A DNA stretch of 64,000 bases from Hyphomicrobiaceae bacterium. GTDB lineage: Bacteria > Pseudomonadota > Alphaproteobacteria > Rhizobiales > Devosiaceae. The notes under the pieces are model-generated. The model was not told where the DNA came from. It saw nothing but the letters and a program-made list of their open reading frames with translations, and did no database searches. The stretch is taken from positions 1,116,001 through 1,180,000 of the forward strand of contig JACKJF010000003.1 in assembly GCA_020638095.1 (NCBI GenBank). Reading direction: 5' to 3'. The position numbers and the translations under genes were made by a program. Shown piece after piece: positions 26,772-38,658 of the stretch (position 1 is its first letter; each line of letters begins with the position of its first letter).

Positions 26772-27329
26772 TTATTTCAGCTTTCCAAGTTCGTCCCGCA
26801 GCGCCTTGAGTTGGGCCTCGAGCGCGGCAATGCGTTCGGCGTCGGCATCAGTCTGTTTGGGCTGAGGCGCCGGTGCGGCCTCCGGCGGCTGCGATTTGGA
26901 CACACCACCACCCGTCCAGGCGCGCATCGCATCGGCGAAGAACTTGCTTTGCCAGTCTTCCATCGTCTGGAGAAACTGCATAGGCGCGGCGGCCAGTTCC
27001 TGCTGCTGTTTCTGGAACATTTCGACCGCCTGCGTCAGGAATGCCGGGGTGAGGGCGCTCGTCTGCGAATGATACATCCGCACCAGATCGGTCAGCACGT
27101 CGTTGGGAAGGGCGGACTCGCCCTTGGCGTCGCGGTCGGCGATGATCTGAATCAGAATCTGGCTTGTCAGGTCTTCGCCCGTGTCCTTGTCGACCACGCG
27201 CACCTGTTTGCCGTCGCGAATGTACTTGGCGATGTCGTCCAGCGTCACATAGACGCGCGCGCCAGCGTCATAAAGCTTTCGGCTGGCATAGCGCTTGATC
27301 AGGATCGTATCGCCGTCGTCGTCGCTCAT
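26772..27329 (-). CDS. phaR: Polyhydroxyalkanoate synthesis repressor PhaR
   Basis: A 185-residue protein. The N-terminal domain ILIKRYASRKLYDAGARVYVTLDDIAKYIRDG and the following VVDKDTGEDLTSQILIQIIAD are the PHB/PHA-accumulation DNA-binding domain. A Gln-rich middle and a C-terminal coiled coil (AERIAALEAQLKALRDELGKL) follow. PhaR represses phasin and its own gene and is released by binding nascent polymer. It lies on the same strand as the phasin, downstream of that gene's terminator. Confidence 0.95.
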   Translation of the reverse strand: MSDDDGDTILIKRYASRKLYDAGARVYVTLDDIAKYIRDGKQVRVVDKDTGEDLTSQILIQIIADRDAKGESALPNDVLTDLVRMYHSQTSALTPAFLTQAVEMFQKQQQELAAAPMQFLQTMEDWQSKFFADAMRAWTGGGVSKSQPPEAAPAPQPKQTDADAERIAALEAQLKALRDELGKLK

Positions 27330-27432
27330 CTGGTTCCCCGCTCAGGCTGATTGAAGATAGCCTATCTCGCCCTCGTGCCGCGCCGCAACCCGGCCGATCT
27401 CCCGCACGAACACGCGGAATCAGCACAAAAGG

Positions 27433-27457
27433 AAAAGGCGGGCCGGAGCCCGCCTTT
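27433..27457 (-). terminator. Intrinsic terminator of the phasin gene
   Basis: A perfect 7-bp stem (GGCGGGC/GCCCGCC, positions 27437-27443 and 27448-27454) has a 4-base loop. Reading on the reverse strand, it is followed by TTTTCC. It lies 30 to 55 bases beyond the phasin stop and before phaR. Confidence 0.85.
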
Positions 27458-27488
27458 CCTTCAAGTTCAAACCGACAGGACCTTGGCC

Positions 27489-27902
27489 CTAGGCAGCCTT
27501 GCTCGTCTTGGCCGTGGCCTTCTTGGTGGCGGCGGTCAGTTCGCTCTGGGCGTCAGCGCCGGCAGCCATGAAAAGTTCAACGGCAGCAACCTGGGCGTTC
27601 TTGGCGATGTCGGCGAACTTCGCGACATATTCCGGGGCGCCCTGCAGCTGCGACGTGGTGACCTCGGTCATCGTCTTGACCAGTTCGGTCGGCTCGGATT
27701 CCGGCTTCGTGAACGCGTCGAGTTTGCTCAGATAGTCCTTGACCCACGTATTGGTGAGGTCAATGGCCTTCTCGGCGGCCTCGAGCTGGATCTTGGTGTA
27801 CTTGGCGCCATATTCGTTCGACTTCGCATAAAGCTCAGCCGCCGACTTGGTGTCGAAATATGCGTCTTTGAAGAACTGCGAGAAATCAACTGTGTTGGCC
27901 AT
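27489..27902 (-). CDS. Phasin (polyhydroxyalkanoate granule-associated protein)
   Basis: A 137-residue amphipathic helical protein: FSQFFKDAYFDTKSAAELYAKSNEYGAKYTKIQLEAAEKA and later VTTSQLQGAPEYVAKFADIAKNAQVAAVELF, the phasin_2-type pattern. The C-terminus is Ala/Lys-rich. It coats PHB granules and sets granule size. A GGAGG ribosome site precedes the ATG. TGC/GCA-rich palindromes upstream (about 27961-28003) are good candidates for PhaR control, and a strong terminator follows. Confidence 0.92.
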   Translation of the reverse strand: MANTVDFSQFFKDAYFDTKSAAELYAKSNEYGAKYTKIQLEAAEKAIDLTNTWVKDYLSKLDAFTKPESEPTELVKTMTEVTTSQLQGAPEYVAKFADIAKNAQVAAVELFMAAGADAQSELTAATKKATAKTSKAA

Positions 27903-27960
27903 TTTAGCCTCCTGGTTAGCACGGTGGCCCGTGCGTGAATTCCATGAAGCCTACATATAT

Positions 27961-28003
27961 GCTGCAGCGCGGCATTTCAAGTGAAAAATGCCGCATTGCG
28001 GCA
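27961..28003. promoter_or_regulatory. Phasin promoter region with candidate PhaR boxes; distal palindrome may be the phaC terminator
   Basis: The region between phaC and the phasin gene has the palindrome GCTGCAGC at 27961-27968 and the inverted repeat TGCCGC-ATT-GCGGCA at 27989-28003. TGC/GCA-rich repeats are the known type of target for PhaR upstream of phasin genes. The second repeat begins three bases after the phaC stop. On the reverse strand it is followed by TTTTT, so it could also be an intrinsic terminator for phaC. Both readings are possible at once. Confidence 0.6.
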
Positions 28004-28006
28004 AAA

Positions 28007-29803
28007 TTATTTGGCCCGCGCGGTGACGTAGGTGCCCGGAGCAGGGCAAAGCGCTGGAAAAGCTGGGTTTTTGTGATTTTCCGCGGAAGTCCTCTTGCCA
28101 GACTCGGCCGTGATCCAGCCGGCCCAGAACGGCCACCACGATCCATCATGCCGCGACGCGGCGGCCAACCAGGCGTCGAGATCGTCGGCGGGACCGTCGT
28201 TGAACCAGTATCCGTACTTGTTGGCAGCCGGCGCATTGATGATGCCGGCAATGTGCCCGCTTTCCGCCAGAATGAAGATCTTCTTGCCAACGAGATGTTG
28301 AAGTCCCGAAAACGAGGCTTTCCACGGCGCGATATGGTCGGTCTTGGTCGCCACCGCGAAAATCGGGATCTTGACGTCCTTAAGATTGAGCGGAACCCCG
28401 CCGACCTCGAACCGTCCCGCGACCAGCCGGTTTTCCCGGTAGCAATAGTCGAGATATTCCTTCGCCATGCGCGCCGGCAGGTTCGTGGAATCGGAGTTCC
28501 AGTACAAGAGATCGAAGGCCGGCGGTGCTTCCCCAAGGAGGTAGGAGCGCACGGCAGGCCCGTAAACCAGATCATTGGCGCGCAGGAAACTGAAGGTGCG
28601 GGCCATCAGTTTGGCGGAGAGATAGCCCTTCTCTTTGACCTCTTCGTCGATGGCGGCGATGAAATGGTCGTCGATGAAAACGCCGAGATTGCCCGGTTCC
28701 GCAAAATCGACCAGCGTCGTGAAGAAGGTCGCGGTCTTGACGCTGTGGTCGCCGCGATGGGCCATGAGCGCCAAAGTGGAAGCCAGAAGCGTGCCCCCGA
28801 TACAGTAGCCAATCGCATTGATTTTCCTTTCGCCGGTAATCGCCTTGACCGTGTCGATGGCCGTGAGAGCGCCCTCTTCGACATAGGTATCGAAACCGAC
28901 GTCGCGAAAACTCTCGTCGGGATTGACCCAGGAGACGACGAAAACCGAAAGTCCTTGTTCAACGGCAAACTTGATGAAGCTGTTCTTCGGCGCCAGGTCG
29001 AGAATGTAATACTTGTTGATCCAGGGCGGCACGATCAGCAGCGGCACGGCATGAACTTCCTCCGTCGCTGGCGCGAAATGGATCAGTTCGAAGAGCCGGT
29101 TGCGAAAAACAACCTCCCCGGGCGTCGTCGCGATGTTGCGGCCGATCTCGAAGGCCTTCTTGTCCGACAGCGTGACGGCAAACTCGCCGGCGTTGGATTC
29201 GACGTCGCGAACGAAGTTCTCGAGCCCCTCAACCAGCGACTCGCCGTCGGTTGCGAGCGCCTTTTCGATCGCGTCGGGATTGGTCGCGAGGAAATTGGTC
29301 GGCGACATCATGTCGACGAACTGCTGGGCAAAGAAGGCGACGCGCTGCTGGTCGCGCGCGTCAAGCCCCGACAGGCTTTCGACCGATTTGGTCAATGCCT
29401 GCGACGACAGCAGATACTGGTGCATCAGGAAATTGAAATAGGGATGCGACTGCCAGAGCGGATTTCGGAACCGTGAATCGGGCGGGGACGGGGGCCGAAC
29501 GGCATCTCTTCCGGATTCGGGCTTTTCCTCGGCCTCGGGATTCTTCATCGCCTCAGCGAGGTTCATGAGTGTCCCCCGCCACATATGCATCTGCTGTTCG
29601 ATGAGCTTTTCCGGATAAGTCATCATCTCGGTGAGGTAGGCCGATGCCGCCTTCACGTAGAGGTCGGCGCCCGGTCCTTCCAGATCCGGATTTTCCTGCC
29701 GCCGTTTGGCAAGTGCGGCAGACAACCGGGCGGTGAGGTTCTCGATCTTGTCGAGATTGGCCTTCAGCTTCTCGGGATCCGAAGTGCCGCCGCCCTTGCT
29801 CAT
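28007..29803 (-). CDS. phaC: Class I poly(3-hydroxyalkanoate) synthase
   Basis: A 598-residue synthase that polymerises 3-hydroxyacyl-CoA (usually 3-hydroxybutyryl-CoA) on granules. The lipase-like box GYCIGG contains the catalytic Cys334. The later ATKTDHIAPW and AESGHIAGI hold the expected Asp and His. WVNPDESFRDVGFDTYVEEG and YYILDLAPKNSFIKFAVEQG are class I blocks. The N-terminal 100 residues are charged and variable, as usual. It is divergent from phaZ with a short shared promoter region and is upstream of the phasin gene on the same strand. Confidence 0.96.
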   Translation of the reverse strand: MSKGGGTSDPEKLKANLDKIENLTARLSAALAKRRQENPDLEGPGADLYVKAASAYLTEMMTYPEKLIEQQMHMWRGTLMNLAEAMKNPEAEEKPESGRDAVRPPSPPDSRFRNPLWQSHPYFNFLMHQYLLSSQALTKSVESLSGLDARDQQRVAFFAQQFVDMMSPTNFLATNPDAIEKALATDGESLVEGLENFVRDVESNAGEFAVTLSDKKAFEIGRNIATTPGEVVFRNRLFELIHFAPATEEVHAVPLLIVPPWINKYYILDLAPKNSFIKFAVEQGLSVFVVSWVNPDESFRDVGFDTYVEEGALTAIDTVKAITGERKINAIGYCIGGTLLASTLALMAHRGDHSVKTATFFTTLVDFAEPGNLGVFIDDHFIAAIDEEVKEKGYLSAKLMARTFSFLRANDLVYGPAVRSYLLGEAPPAFDLLYWNSDSTNLPARMAKEYLDYCYRENRLVAGRFEVGGVPLNLKDVKIPIFAVATKTDHIAPWKASFSGLQHLVGKKIFILAESGHIAGIINAPAANKYGYWFNDGPADDLDAWLAAASRHDGSWWPFWAGWITAESGKRTSAENHKNPAFPALCPAPGTYVTARAK

Positions 29804-29834
29804 CTGCAGTAAGGCCTTTTAATTGTTTTACGCT

Positions 29835-29849
29835 TGTATGATACATACA
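29835..29849. promoter_or_regulatory. Palindrome in the phaC/phaZ divergent promoter region
   Basis: TGTATGATACATACA is a 15-base palindrome with a single central base. It sits 32 bases upstream of phaC and 31 bases upstream of the chosen phaZ start. Its position allows one regulator to control synthesis and degradation together. It does not resemble the TGC/GCA boxes near the phasin gene, so a different regulator, or part of a core promoter, is possible. Confidence 0.45.
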
Positions 29850-29880
29850 TATGGCTGATCGTGTAGCAAGGAACACGGTG

Positions 29881-31119
29881 ATGAACCCTATTACGCTCGT
29901 TGCCTACGATATGTTCGAATCGACGCGGCTGACCGGCAAGTGGCTGGGTGCAACCGCTCGCGCCTTCTGGGGCAATCCCGCATTCGGTCTTTCGGCCAAC
30001 CCGCTTCCAGCGACGTTCGCCGCCTGGGGCGAGGTCAGCGAACGCGCCTTCGACCGCATGTCCGCCAAACCCGACTGGGGCATCGCGGCGGTCGTGCGCC
30101 ACGGGCGCGATTGTCTGGTCAATACCGAAGTCGTTCTCGACCAACCGTTCGGCAGGCTTCTCAGGTTCCGGGTTTCCGACGAACACGATCCAAAGCGTCC
30201 GACCATCCTGTTGGTCGCGCCGATGTCCGGACACTATGCGACGCTGCTGCGCAATACGGTCACGAGCCTGTTGCCGGATGCAGAGGTTTATATAACGGAG
30301 TGGAAGAACGCCCGCGACGTGCCCGTCTCGGAGGGCTCGTTTGATATCGAGGACTTCACCGCCCACCTGATTGCCTTCATGCGCGCCCTCGGGCCCGACA
30401 TTCACGTCATGGCCGTGTGCCAGCCGGCTCCCTTGACCATGGCAGCCTCAGCCTGGTTCGCCGAGCATGAGCCCGAAATGCTTCCCCGCTCGCTGACCCT
30501 GGTCGGCGGCCCCGTCGACCCCGATGCGAGCCCGACCCAGGTTACCGATTTTGGCGCCAAGACCACGATGGGTCAGCTTGAACATTCGGTGATCCAGACG
30601 GTCGGCGCCAACTACGCCGGTGTCGGCCGCCGCGTCTATCCCGGCAATGTCCAGCTCGCCTCGTTCATGATGATGAACTGGCAGACCCACGCCTCCGCAT
30701 TCGCCAACCAGATCGCGGCAACGGCGCGCAAGGAAGCGCACGACTTCGACCGCCACAACGTCTTTTACGACGAATATCTGGCGGTTATGGATATGCCGGC
30801 CGAGTTCTATCTTTCGACCGTGCATCGGATTTTCAAGAAGCGCGAAATCGCCCGGAACAATTTCAGCTATCGTGGCAAGAAGCTGGACCTGACCAAGATC
30901 ACAACGCTGCCAGTCAAGGTCATCGAAGGCGGGCGCGACGAGATTTCCGCACCCGGCCAGTGTGCCGCCGCTCTGACCATTCTTTCGGGAGTGCCGGAGC
31001 ACATGAAGGCCTATCATCTCGAACCCGATGCGGGTCACTACGGCATCTTCAGTGGCCGCGCCTGGCATCAGAACATTCGTCCCGTATTTTTGAAATTCGT
31101 GCGCCAGCATTCGCGCTGA
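29881..31119 (+). CDS. phaZ: Intracellular polyhydroxybutyrate depolymerase
   Basis: A 412-residue protein of the intracellular depolymerase family, which degrades amorphous PHB granules. The nucleophile is expected to be Cys180 in VMAVCQPAPL. Conserved blocks LLVAPMSGHYATLLRNTV, YITEWKNARDVPVSEG, DGPVDP-like GGPVDPDASPTQV, and EGGRDEISAPGQ are present, with a C-terminal GHYGIFSGRAWH. I chose the ATG at 29881 because AAGGA lies about 10 bases upstream; the ATG at 29851 lacks a ribosome site. It is divergent from phaC, and phaB follows 121 bases later. Confidence 0.93.
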   Translation: MNPITLVAYDMFESTRLTGKWLGATARAFWGNPAFGLSANPLPATFAAWGEVSERAFDRMSAKPDWGIAAVVRHGRDCLVNTEVVLDQPFGRLLRFRVSDEHDPKRPTILLVAPMSGHYATLLRNTVTSLLPDAEVYITEWKNARDVPVSEGSFDIEDFTAHLIAFMRALGPDIHVMAVCQPAPLTMAASAWFAEHEPEMLPRSLTLVGGPVDPDASPTQVTDFGAKTTMGQLEHSVIQTVGANYAGVGRRVYPGNVQLASFMMMNWQTHASAFANQIAATARKEAHDFDRHNVFYDEYLAVMDMPAEFYLSTVHRIFKKREIARNNFSYRGKKLDLTKITTLPVKVIEGGRDEISAPGQCAAALTILSGVPEHMKAYHLEPDAGHYGIFSGRAWHQNIRPVFLKFVRQHSR

Positions 31120-31240
31120 AATCGGTCCGGTTCGCGGCCGCGTCGATGTGGCGAAACGAGGGGGTTGCCATTCGAGAGAATTGATCGGAAAAGCGCCCGC
31201 CGTTTGAAGCGGATGATTTCCAAAAAGGGGGGAGAGACGA

Positions 31241-31966
31241 ATGCCACGCCACACCGCGATTGTGACTGGAGGCACCAGGGGAATTGGCCGGGGAATAGCC
31301 GAGGTCCTTGCAGCCGAGAATTACACCGTCATTGCCGGTTATGGCGGAAACGATCAGGCGGCCGCGGAATTCACCAAGGAGACCGGCATTCCCACTCGCA
31401 AATGGGACGTCGCCGACTTTCAGGCCTGCCAGAATGCGGTGGCGTCGATCGAAGCCGATTTCGGCCCGGTTACCGTGCTCATCAACAATGCCGGCATCAC
31501 CCGCGACGCCACCATCAAGAAGCTTTCCTATGAAAACTGGATGGCGGTCATCCAGACAAACCTGACTTCGGTCTTCAACATGACCAAGGCGGTTTGGGAC
31601 GGCATGGTCGCCGAGAATTTCGGACGTATCGTCAACATTTCGTCGATCAATGGCCAGGCCGGCCAATATGGCCAGGTCAACTACTGCGCTGCCAAGGCCG
31701 GCGTCATCGGCATGACCAAGGCGTTGGCGCTCGAGGGCGCGCGCTACAACATCACCGCCAACACGGTCGCGCCGGGCTATGTCGCAACCGACATGGTCGC
31801 CGCGGTGCCGGAGCGGGTGCTGGAAAAGATCGTTAGCACGGTTCCCGTCGGCCGCCTTGGCGACCCGGCCGAAATCGCCCGCGCCGTCTATTTCCTCGTC
31901 CGTGACGATAGCAATTTCGTGACCGGCTCGACCATCTCGATCAATGGCGGCCAGCACATGTACTAG
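31241..31966 (+). CDS. phaB: Acetoacetyl-CoA reductase
   Basis: A 241-residue SDR that reduces acetoacetyl-CoA to (R)-3-hydroxybutyryl-CoA with NADPH, supplying PhaC. It has TGGTRGIGRGIAEVLA, NNAGITRD, SSINGQAGQYGQVNYCAAKAG, in which the catalytic Tyr and Lys lie in NYCAAK, and the C-terminal INGGQHMY typical of PhaB. A GGGGGGAGAGA ribosome site precedes the ATG. No beta-ketothiolase (phaA) is present in the window. Confidence 0.93.
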   Translation: MPRHTAIVTGGTRGIGRGIAEVLAAENYTVIAGYGGNDQAAAEFTKETGIPTRKWDVADFQACQNAVASIEADFGPVTVLINNAGITRDATIKKLSYENWMAVIQTNLTSVFNMTKAVWDGMVAENFGRIVNISSINGQAGQYGQVNYCAAKAGVIGMTKALALEGARYNITANTVAPGYVATDMVAAVPERVLEKIVSTVPVGRLGDPAEIARAVYFLVRDDSNFVTGSTISINGGQHMY

Positions 31967-32006
31967 GCGCGAACCCGCGCTTGGACAGGTTGGGACGGTT
32001 TCCGGA

Positions 32007-32639
32007 TCAGGGCATGAATGGCGCGTAGCCCGGCGCGCCGCGATAGGAATTGCCACCCCAGCCGAACGGCATGAAATTGTTCAGCATGCCCGCCGCCGGC
32101 CCAAAGGCCTGGTCGAGATTGGCGGCGGAATGCTGGATGGCGACGATGGTGTTGGCCATGCCCGCCATGGTGCCGTCCATATTGGTGATATGGCCGTTCA
32201 TCGAGGCCATGTCCCCGCGCATGACCGCGAGCGTCTGGCCCATGCCCGTGATCGTCCCGTCCATTCGGCTGATGCTCGCATTCATGGAGGTCATCGTCTC
32301 GCCCATGGCGAGCATGGTCTTGTTCATGGTCAACATGGTTTCGTTCATCGTCGACATGGTGGTGATCATCAGGCGCATTTCGGCCTGCATCTCACCAGCC
32401 TGTTCGGTCATGCGGTGGGCGTCGTTGGTCAATTGATAGATGAGATAAAAGCCATAGATGGCCAGGATGATGAAGCTGACCATTCCGGTATAGGCCACGA
32501 TGCGCACCGTGCGCACCGCATCCACGGCATGTTCGAGATAATAGGCATAGGCGGGATTGAGGCCCGTCGGGCGCCCGCCGGTATCCGGATTGGGTTCTGG
32601 GTTGGAAGCGGCGGCTTGTTCGTTTTTTGTATTGCTCAT
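32007..32639 (-). CDS. Single-pass membrane protein with a methionine-core heptad repeat
   Basis: A 210-residue protein. One membrane helix lies at about residues 49-70 (AYTGMVSFIILAIYGFYLIY). Residues 95-164 contain ten consecutive 7-residue repeats such as MSTMNET, MLTMNKT, MLAMGET, ISRMDGT, ITGMGQT and MASMNGH. Met is at one core position in all ten, and Met, Ile or Leu is at the other. This predicts a long coiled coil with a methionine core. The C-terminus is Gly/Pro-rich. No family was recognised. It is the last gene of a reverse-strand group with glycine-rich secreted proteins and an RND pump, which suggests an envelope role. Confidence 0.6.
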   Translation of the reverse strand: MSNTKNEQAAASNPEPNPDTGGRPTGLNPAYAYYLEHAVDAVRTVRIVAYTGMVSFIILAIYGFYLIYQLTNDAHRMTEQAGEMQAEMRLMITTMSTMNETMLTMNKTMLAMGETMTSMNASISRMDGTITGMGQTLAVMRGDMASMNGHITNMDGTMAGMANTIVAIQHSAANLDQAFGPAAGMLNNFMPFGWGGNSYRGAPGYAPFMP

Positions 32640-32709
32640 CTCGACTTCCGGTTGCGGCTGTCCCGGGCGGGGCAGCCGAATGCGCTATGCCTGGGTAGGC
32701 GCTTCAGGA

Positions 32710-33279
32710 TCAGAAGAAGCTGAAGGGACTGCCGAAACTATTCCAGGGCGAACCGCCCCACGGTGAGCCGCCCCAGGGCGAACCACCCCAAGGCGAACCA
32801 CCAAAGGGTGAACCTCCCCACGGACTGGACCAGCTGTTCCATGGGCTATAAAGCCCGTTTCCGAAGCCGTTGCCCCAGCCGGTCAGGTCGGCGTTGAAGC
32901 TGAGATTGCCGTTGCCGAGACCACGGCCCCAGCCGCTTGCCCATGGCGAAGTTCCCCAGCCCGGATAGCCAAGGCCCGGATAAAGAAGCCCAGGATAGGT
33001 CATGCCGGGATAGCCGAGGCCGGGATAGGTACCAAGTCCGGGATAGCCGAGCCCGTTCATTGCGTAGGGCGAATAGCCGCCATAGCCGAGGCCGGGATAG
33101 CCGGTCAGGCCAGGATAGCCGAGCCCGCCAAGCCCGTAGGGAGAATAGCCGCCATAGCCCGCACCCGGATAGGAACCGAGGCCGGGATAACCCAGCAGTT
33201 GGGCTTCAGCCGGCGCCGAAACCGCCAATGCCAGAGCGGTGGCAAGGCCCGCCACCAACATCTTGAACGCCTTCATCAT
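32710..33279 (-). CDS. Secreted Gly/Pro/Tyr-rich repeat protein
   Basis: A 189-residue protein with a clear signal peptide (MLVAGLATALALAVSAPAEA). The mature part is built from GYPGLG and GYGGYSPYG repeats (residues 28-110). A central Asn-rich stretch (GNGNLSFNADLTGWGNG) follows, then four GGSPW/F repeats near the C-terminus. Composition and signal peptide resemble sulfur globule envelope proteins of purple sulfur bacteria, but low-complexity similarity proves little. It shares the Asn-rich GN-x-SFxxD segment with the next secreted protein upstream, which suggests a pair. Confidence 0.65.
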   Translation of the reverse strand: MMKAFKMLVAGLATALALAVSAPAEAQLLGYPGLGSYPGAGYGGYSPYGLGGLGYPGLTGYPGLGYGGYSPYAMNGLGYPGLGTYPGLGYPGMTYPGLLYPGLGYPGWGTSPWASGWGRGLGNGNLSFNADLTGWGNGFGNGLYSPWNSWSSPWGGSPFGGSPWGGSPWGGSPWGGSPWNSFGSPFSFF

Positions 33280-33326
33280 CGTCTCCTTGTCCCTCGATGG
33301 GTGTCGTCGTTCCCGTGAACGCGGTT

Positions 33327-33356
33327 CTGATGCGGGCCGGGTCCGGCCCGCATCAG
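33327..33356. promoter_or_regulatory. Strong hairpin between two glycine-rich genes
   Basis: CTGATGCGGGCCGG and its exact complement form a 14-bp stem with a 2-base gap. The hairpin lies 17 bases after the upstream reverse-strand gene and 47 bases before the start of the downstream one. On the reverse strand it is followed by AACC, not a T run. It is therefore more likely an RNA-stabilising or attenuating hairpin than a full terminator. Confidence 0.6.
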
Positions 33357-33372
33357 TTGTTTGGTTTTCGGT

Positions 33373-33915
33373 TTACCAGCGCCAGGGTGACCAGCCGTTG
33401 CCCCAACCGGGACCCCAGCCATTGTTGTACCCATTGTTGCCCCAGCCGTTGCCATAGGTGCTGGCATCGCCGCCGAAGCTGAAGTTGCCGCTCATATTGC
33501 CGCGGCCGGTGCCGTTGCCATAGCCGTAGCCATTGCCGTTTCCGTAACCGTTATAGTAGCCAGGATAGCCGCCATAACCGTAGCCCGGATAGCCATAGCC
33601 GGGGCCGTAGCCGTAGCCCGGACCGTAGCCACCATAGCCCGGGCCGTAGCTCGGACCGTAGCCGTAGCCCGGAGCCGGCGCGTAGCCGTAGCCACCCATC
33701 GGCTGGCCGTAGCCATAGCCTGCCGGGGGCTGGCCGTAGCCGTAACCCGGCATTGCCGGCGGCTGGGCAGTCCAGCCAGGAACCTGGCCCGGAGCAACCT
33801 GCTGATTTGCGTCGGCGGCCGGAGCTGGAGGCGTGGCTTGCTGCGCCAGGGCGGTGCCGGCAAACCCGGCCAAAGCAAGGGCCAGAGCGATTGTCGTCAG
33901 TTTGCGCATTTTCAT
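33373..33915 (-). CDS. Secreted Gly/Tyr-rich repeat protein
   Basis: A 180-residue protein. The ATG at 33915 gives a proper signal peptide (KLTTIALALALAGFAGTALA, cleavage near residue 23). After a Pro/Ala/Gln linker come GYGYGQP, GYGYGP and GYGGYGPGYG repeats, then GNGNGYGYGNGTGRG and a C-terminal NGWGPGWGNGWSPW. The segment NMSGNFSFGGD is similar to NGNLSFNAD in the neighbour downstream. The protein is probably exported to the periplasm or surface. A structural envelope, matrix or granule-coat role is possible; none is proven. Confidence 0.65.
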   Translation of the reverse strand: MKMRKLTTIALALALAGFAGTALAQQATPPAPAADANQQVAPGQVPGWTAQPPAMPGYGYGQPPAGYGYGQPMGGYGYAPAPGYGYGPSYGPGYGGYGPGYGYGPGYGYPGYGYGGYPGYYNGYGNGNGYGYGNGTGRGNMSGNFSFGGDASTYGNGWGNNGYNNGWGPGWGNGWSPWRW

Positions 33916-33961
33916 GTGCTTCCCTGTTTGGGTCCCGATTGAAAAGGGCGGGACCTGAGCC

Positions 33962-34452
33962 CTACCAGTTCGGTGGGAAGGCGCCTGAGCGCACCCGCCA
34001 CCAGTTCCATGTTTGTGCATTGGTCCAGCCGGAAAGCGGCGTGCTCCACGGCACGAACATGAATGGCGTTTGCAGACCCCACGGGTTGAACGGGTCGGTA
34101 GCCGCGTTGGTCTGCACATAAGATTGAATGTTGAGCCGGCCGCTGGGCAGGTTGCCCTGCGGTGTGAACGGCAGGTAGGGCATGGCATTCTGCCATCCGA
34201 TGCCGCCGTAATTGCTGGCCGGGTCTTCCATCATCGAGGGCGGCACGCCGCGCGCCGTTGTCCCGTAAGTGATCGGAACGCAGCCCTCACAGATGATCTG
34301 CCCGGGTGTCGCCGCATAGGGTCCTGCGGGGTAGGTATATTGCGGCGCATGTCCATTGGCCTGCGCCAGATCTCCGTAGGTCGCAGCCGATGCCGGACCT
34401 GAGATCAGCAACGCCATGAGCGCGAGCGCGCCCCAACCGAAACCCTGGGTCA

Positions 34453-34453
<1 letters not shown>
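33962..34453 (-). CDS. Secreted hypothetical protein linked to the RND pump
   Basis: A 163-residue protein with a signal peptide (GALALMALLISGPASAATYG). The mature part has one CEGC pair, an aromatic- and Pro-rich body (PYLPFTPQGNLPSG, NPWGLQTPFMFVPWS) and a Trp-rich C-terminus. The ATG overlaps the stop of the RND gene (TGATG), so it is translationally coupled to the pump and likely functions with it. I recognise no family. An outer-membrane channel is not suggested; it looks too small. Confidence 0.55.
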
Positions 34454-38637
<4,184 letters not shown>

Positions 38638-38658
38638 GACCGGTTGCTCAATCGCTCC

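Noticed and set aside
27935..29476. Forward open frame of 513 residues opposite phaC
   Set aside because: It is a shadow of phaC, with charged low-complexity composition and no recognisable motif.
32740..32830. Short tandem DNA repeats resembling a CRISPR or satellite
   Set aside because: They encode in-frame GGSPW repeats of a secreted protein; spacing is 15 bases and there are no unique spacers.
33490..33760. Dense GC-rich short repeats (complement of GGCTATGGC-type units)
   Set aside because: They are the coding repeats for GYGYG segments of the reverse-strand secreted protein.
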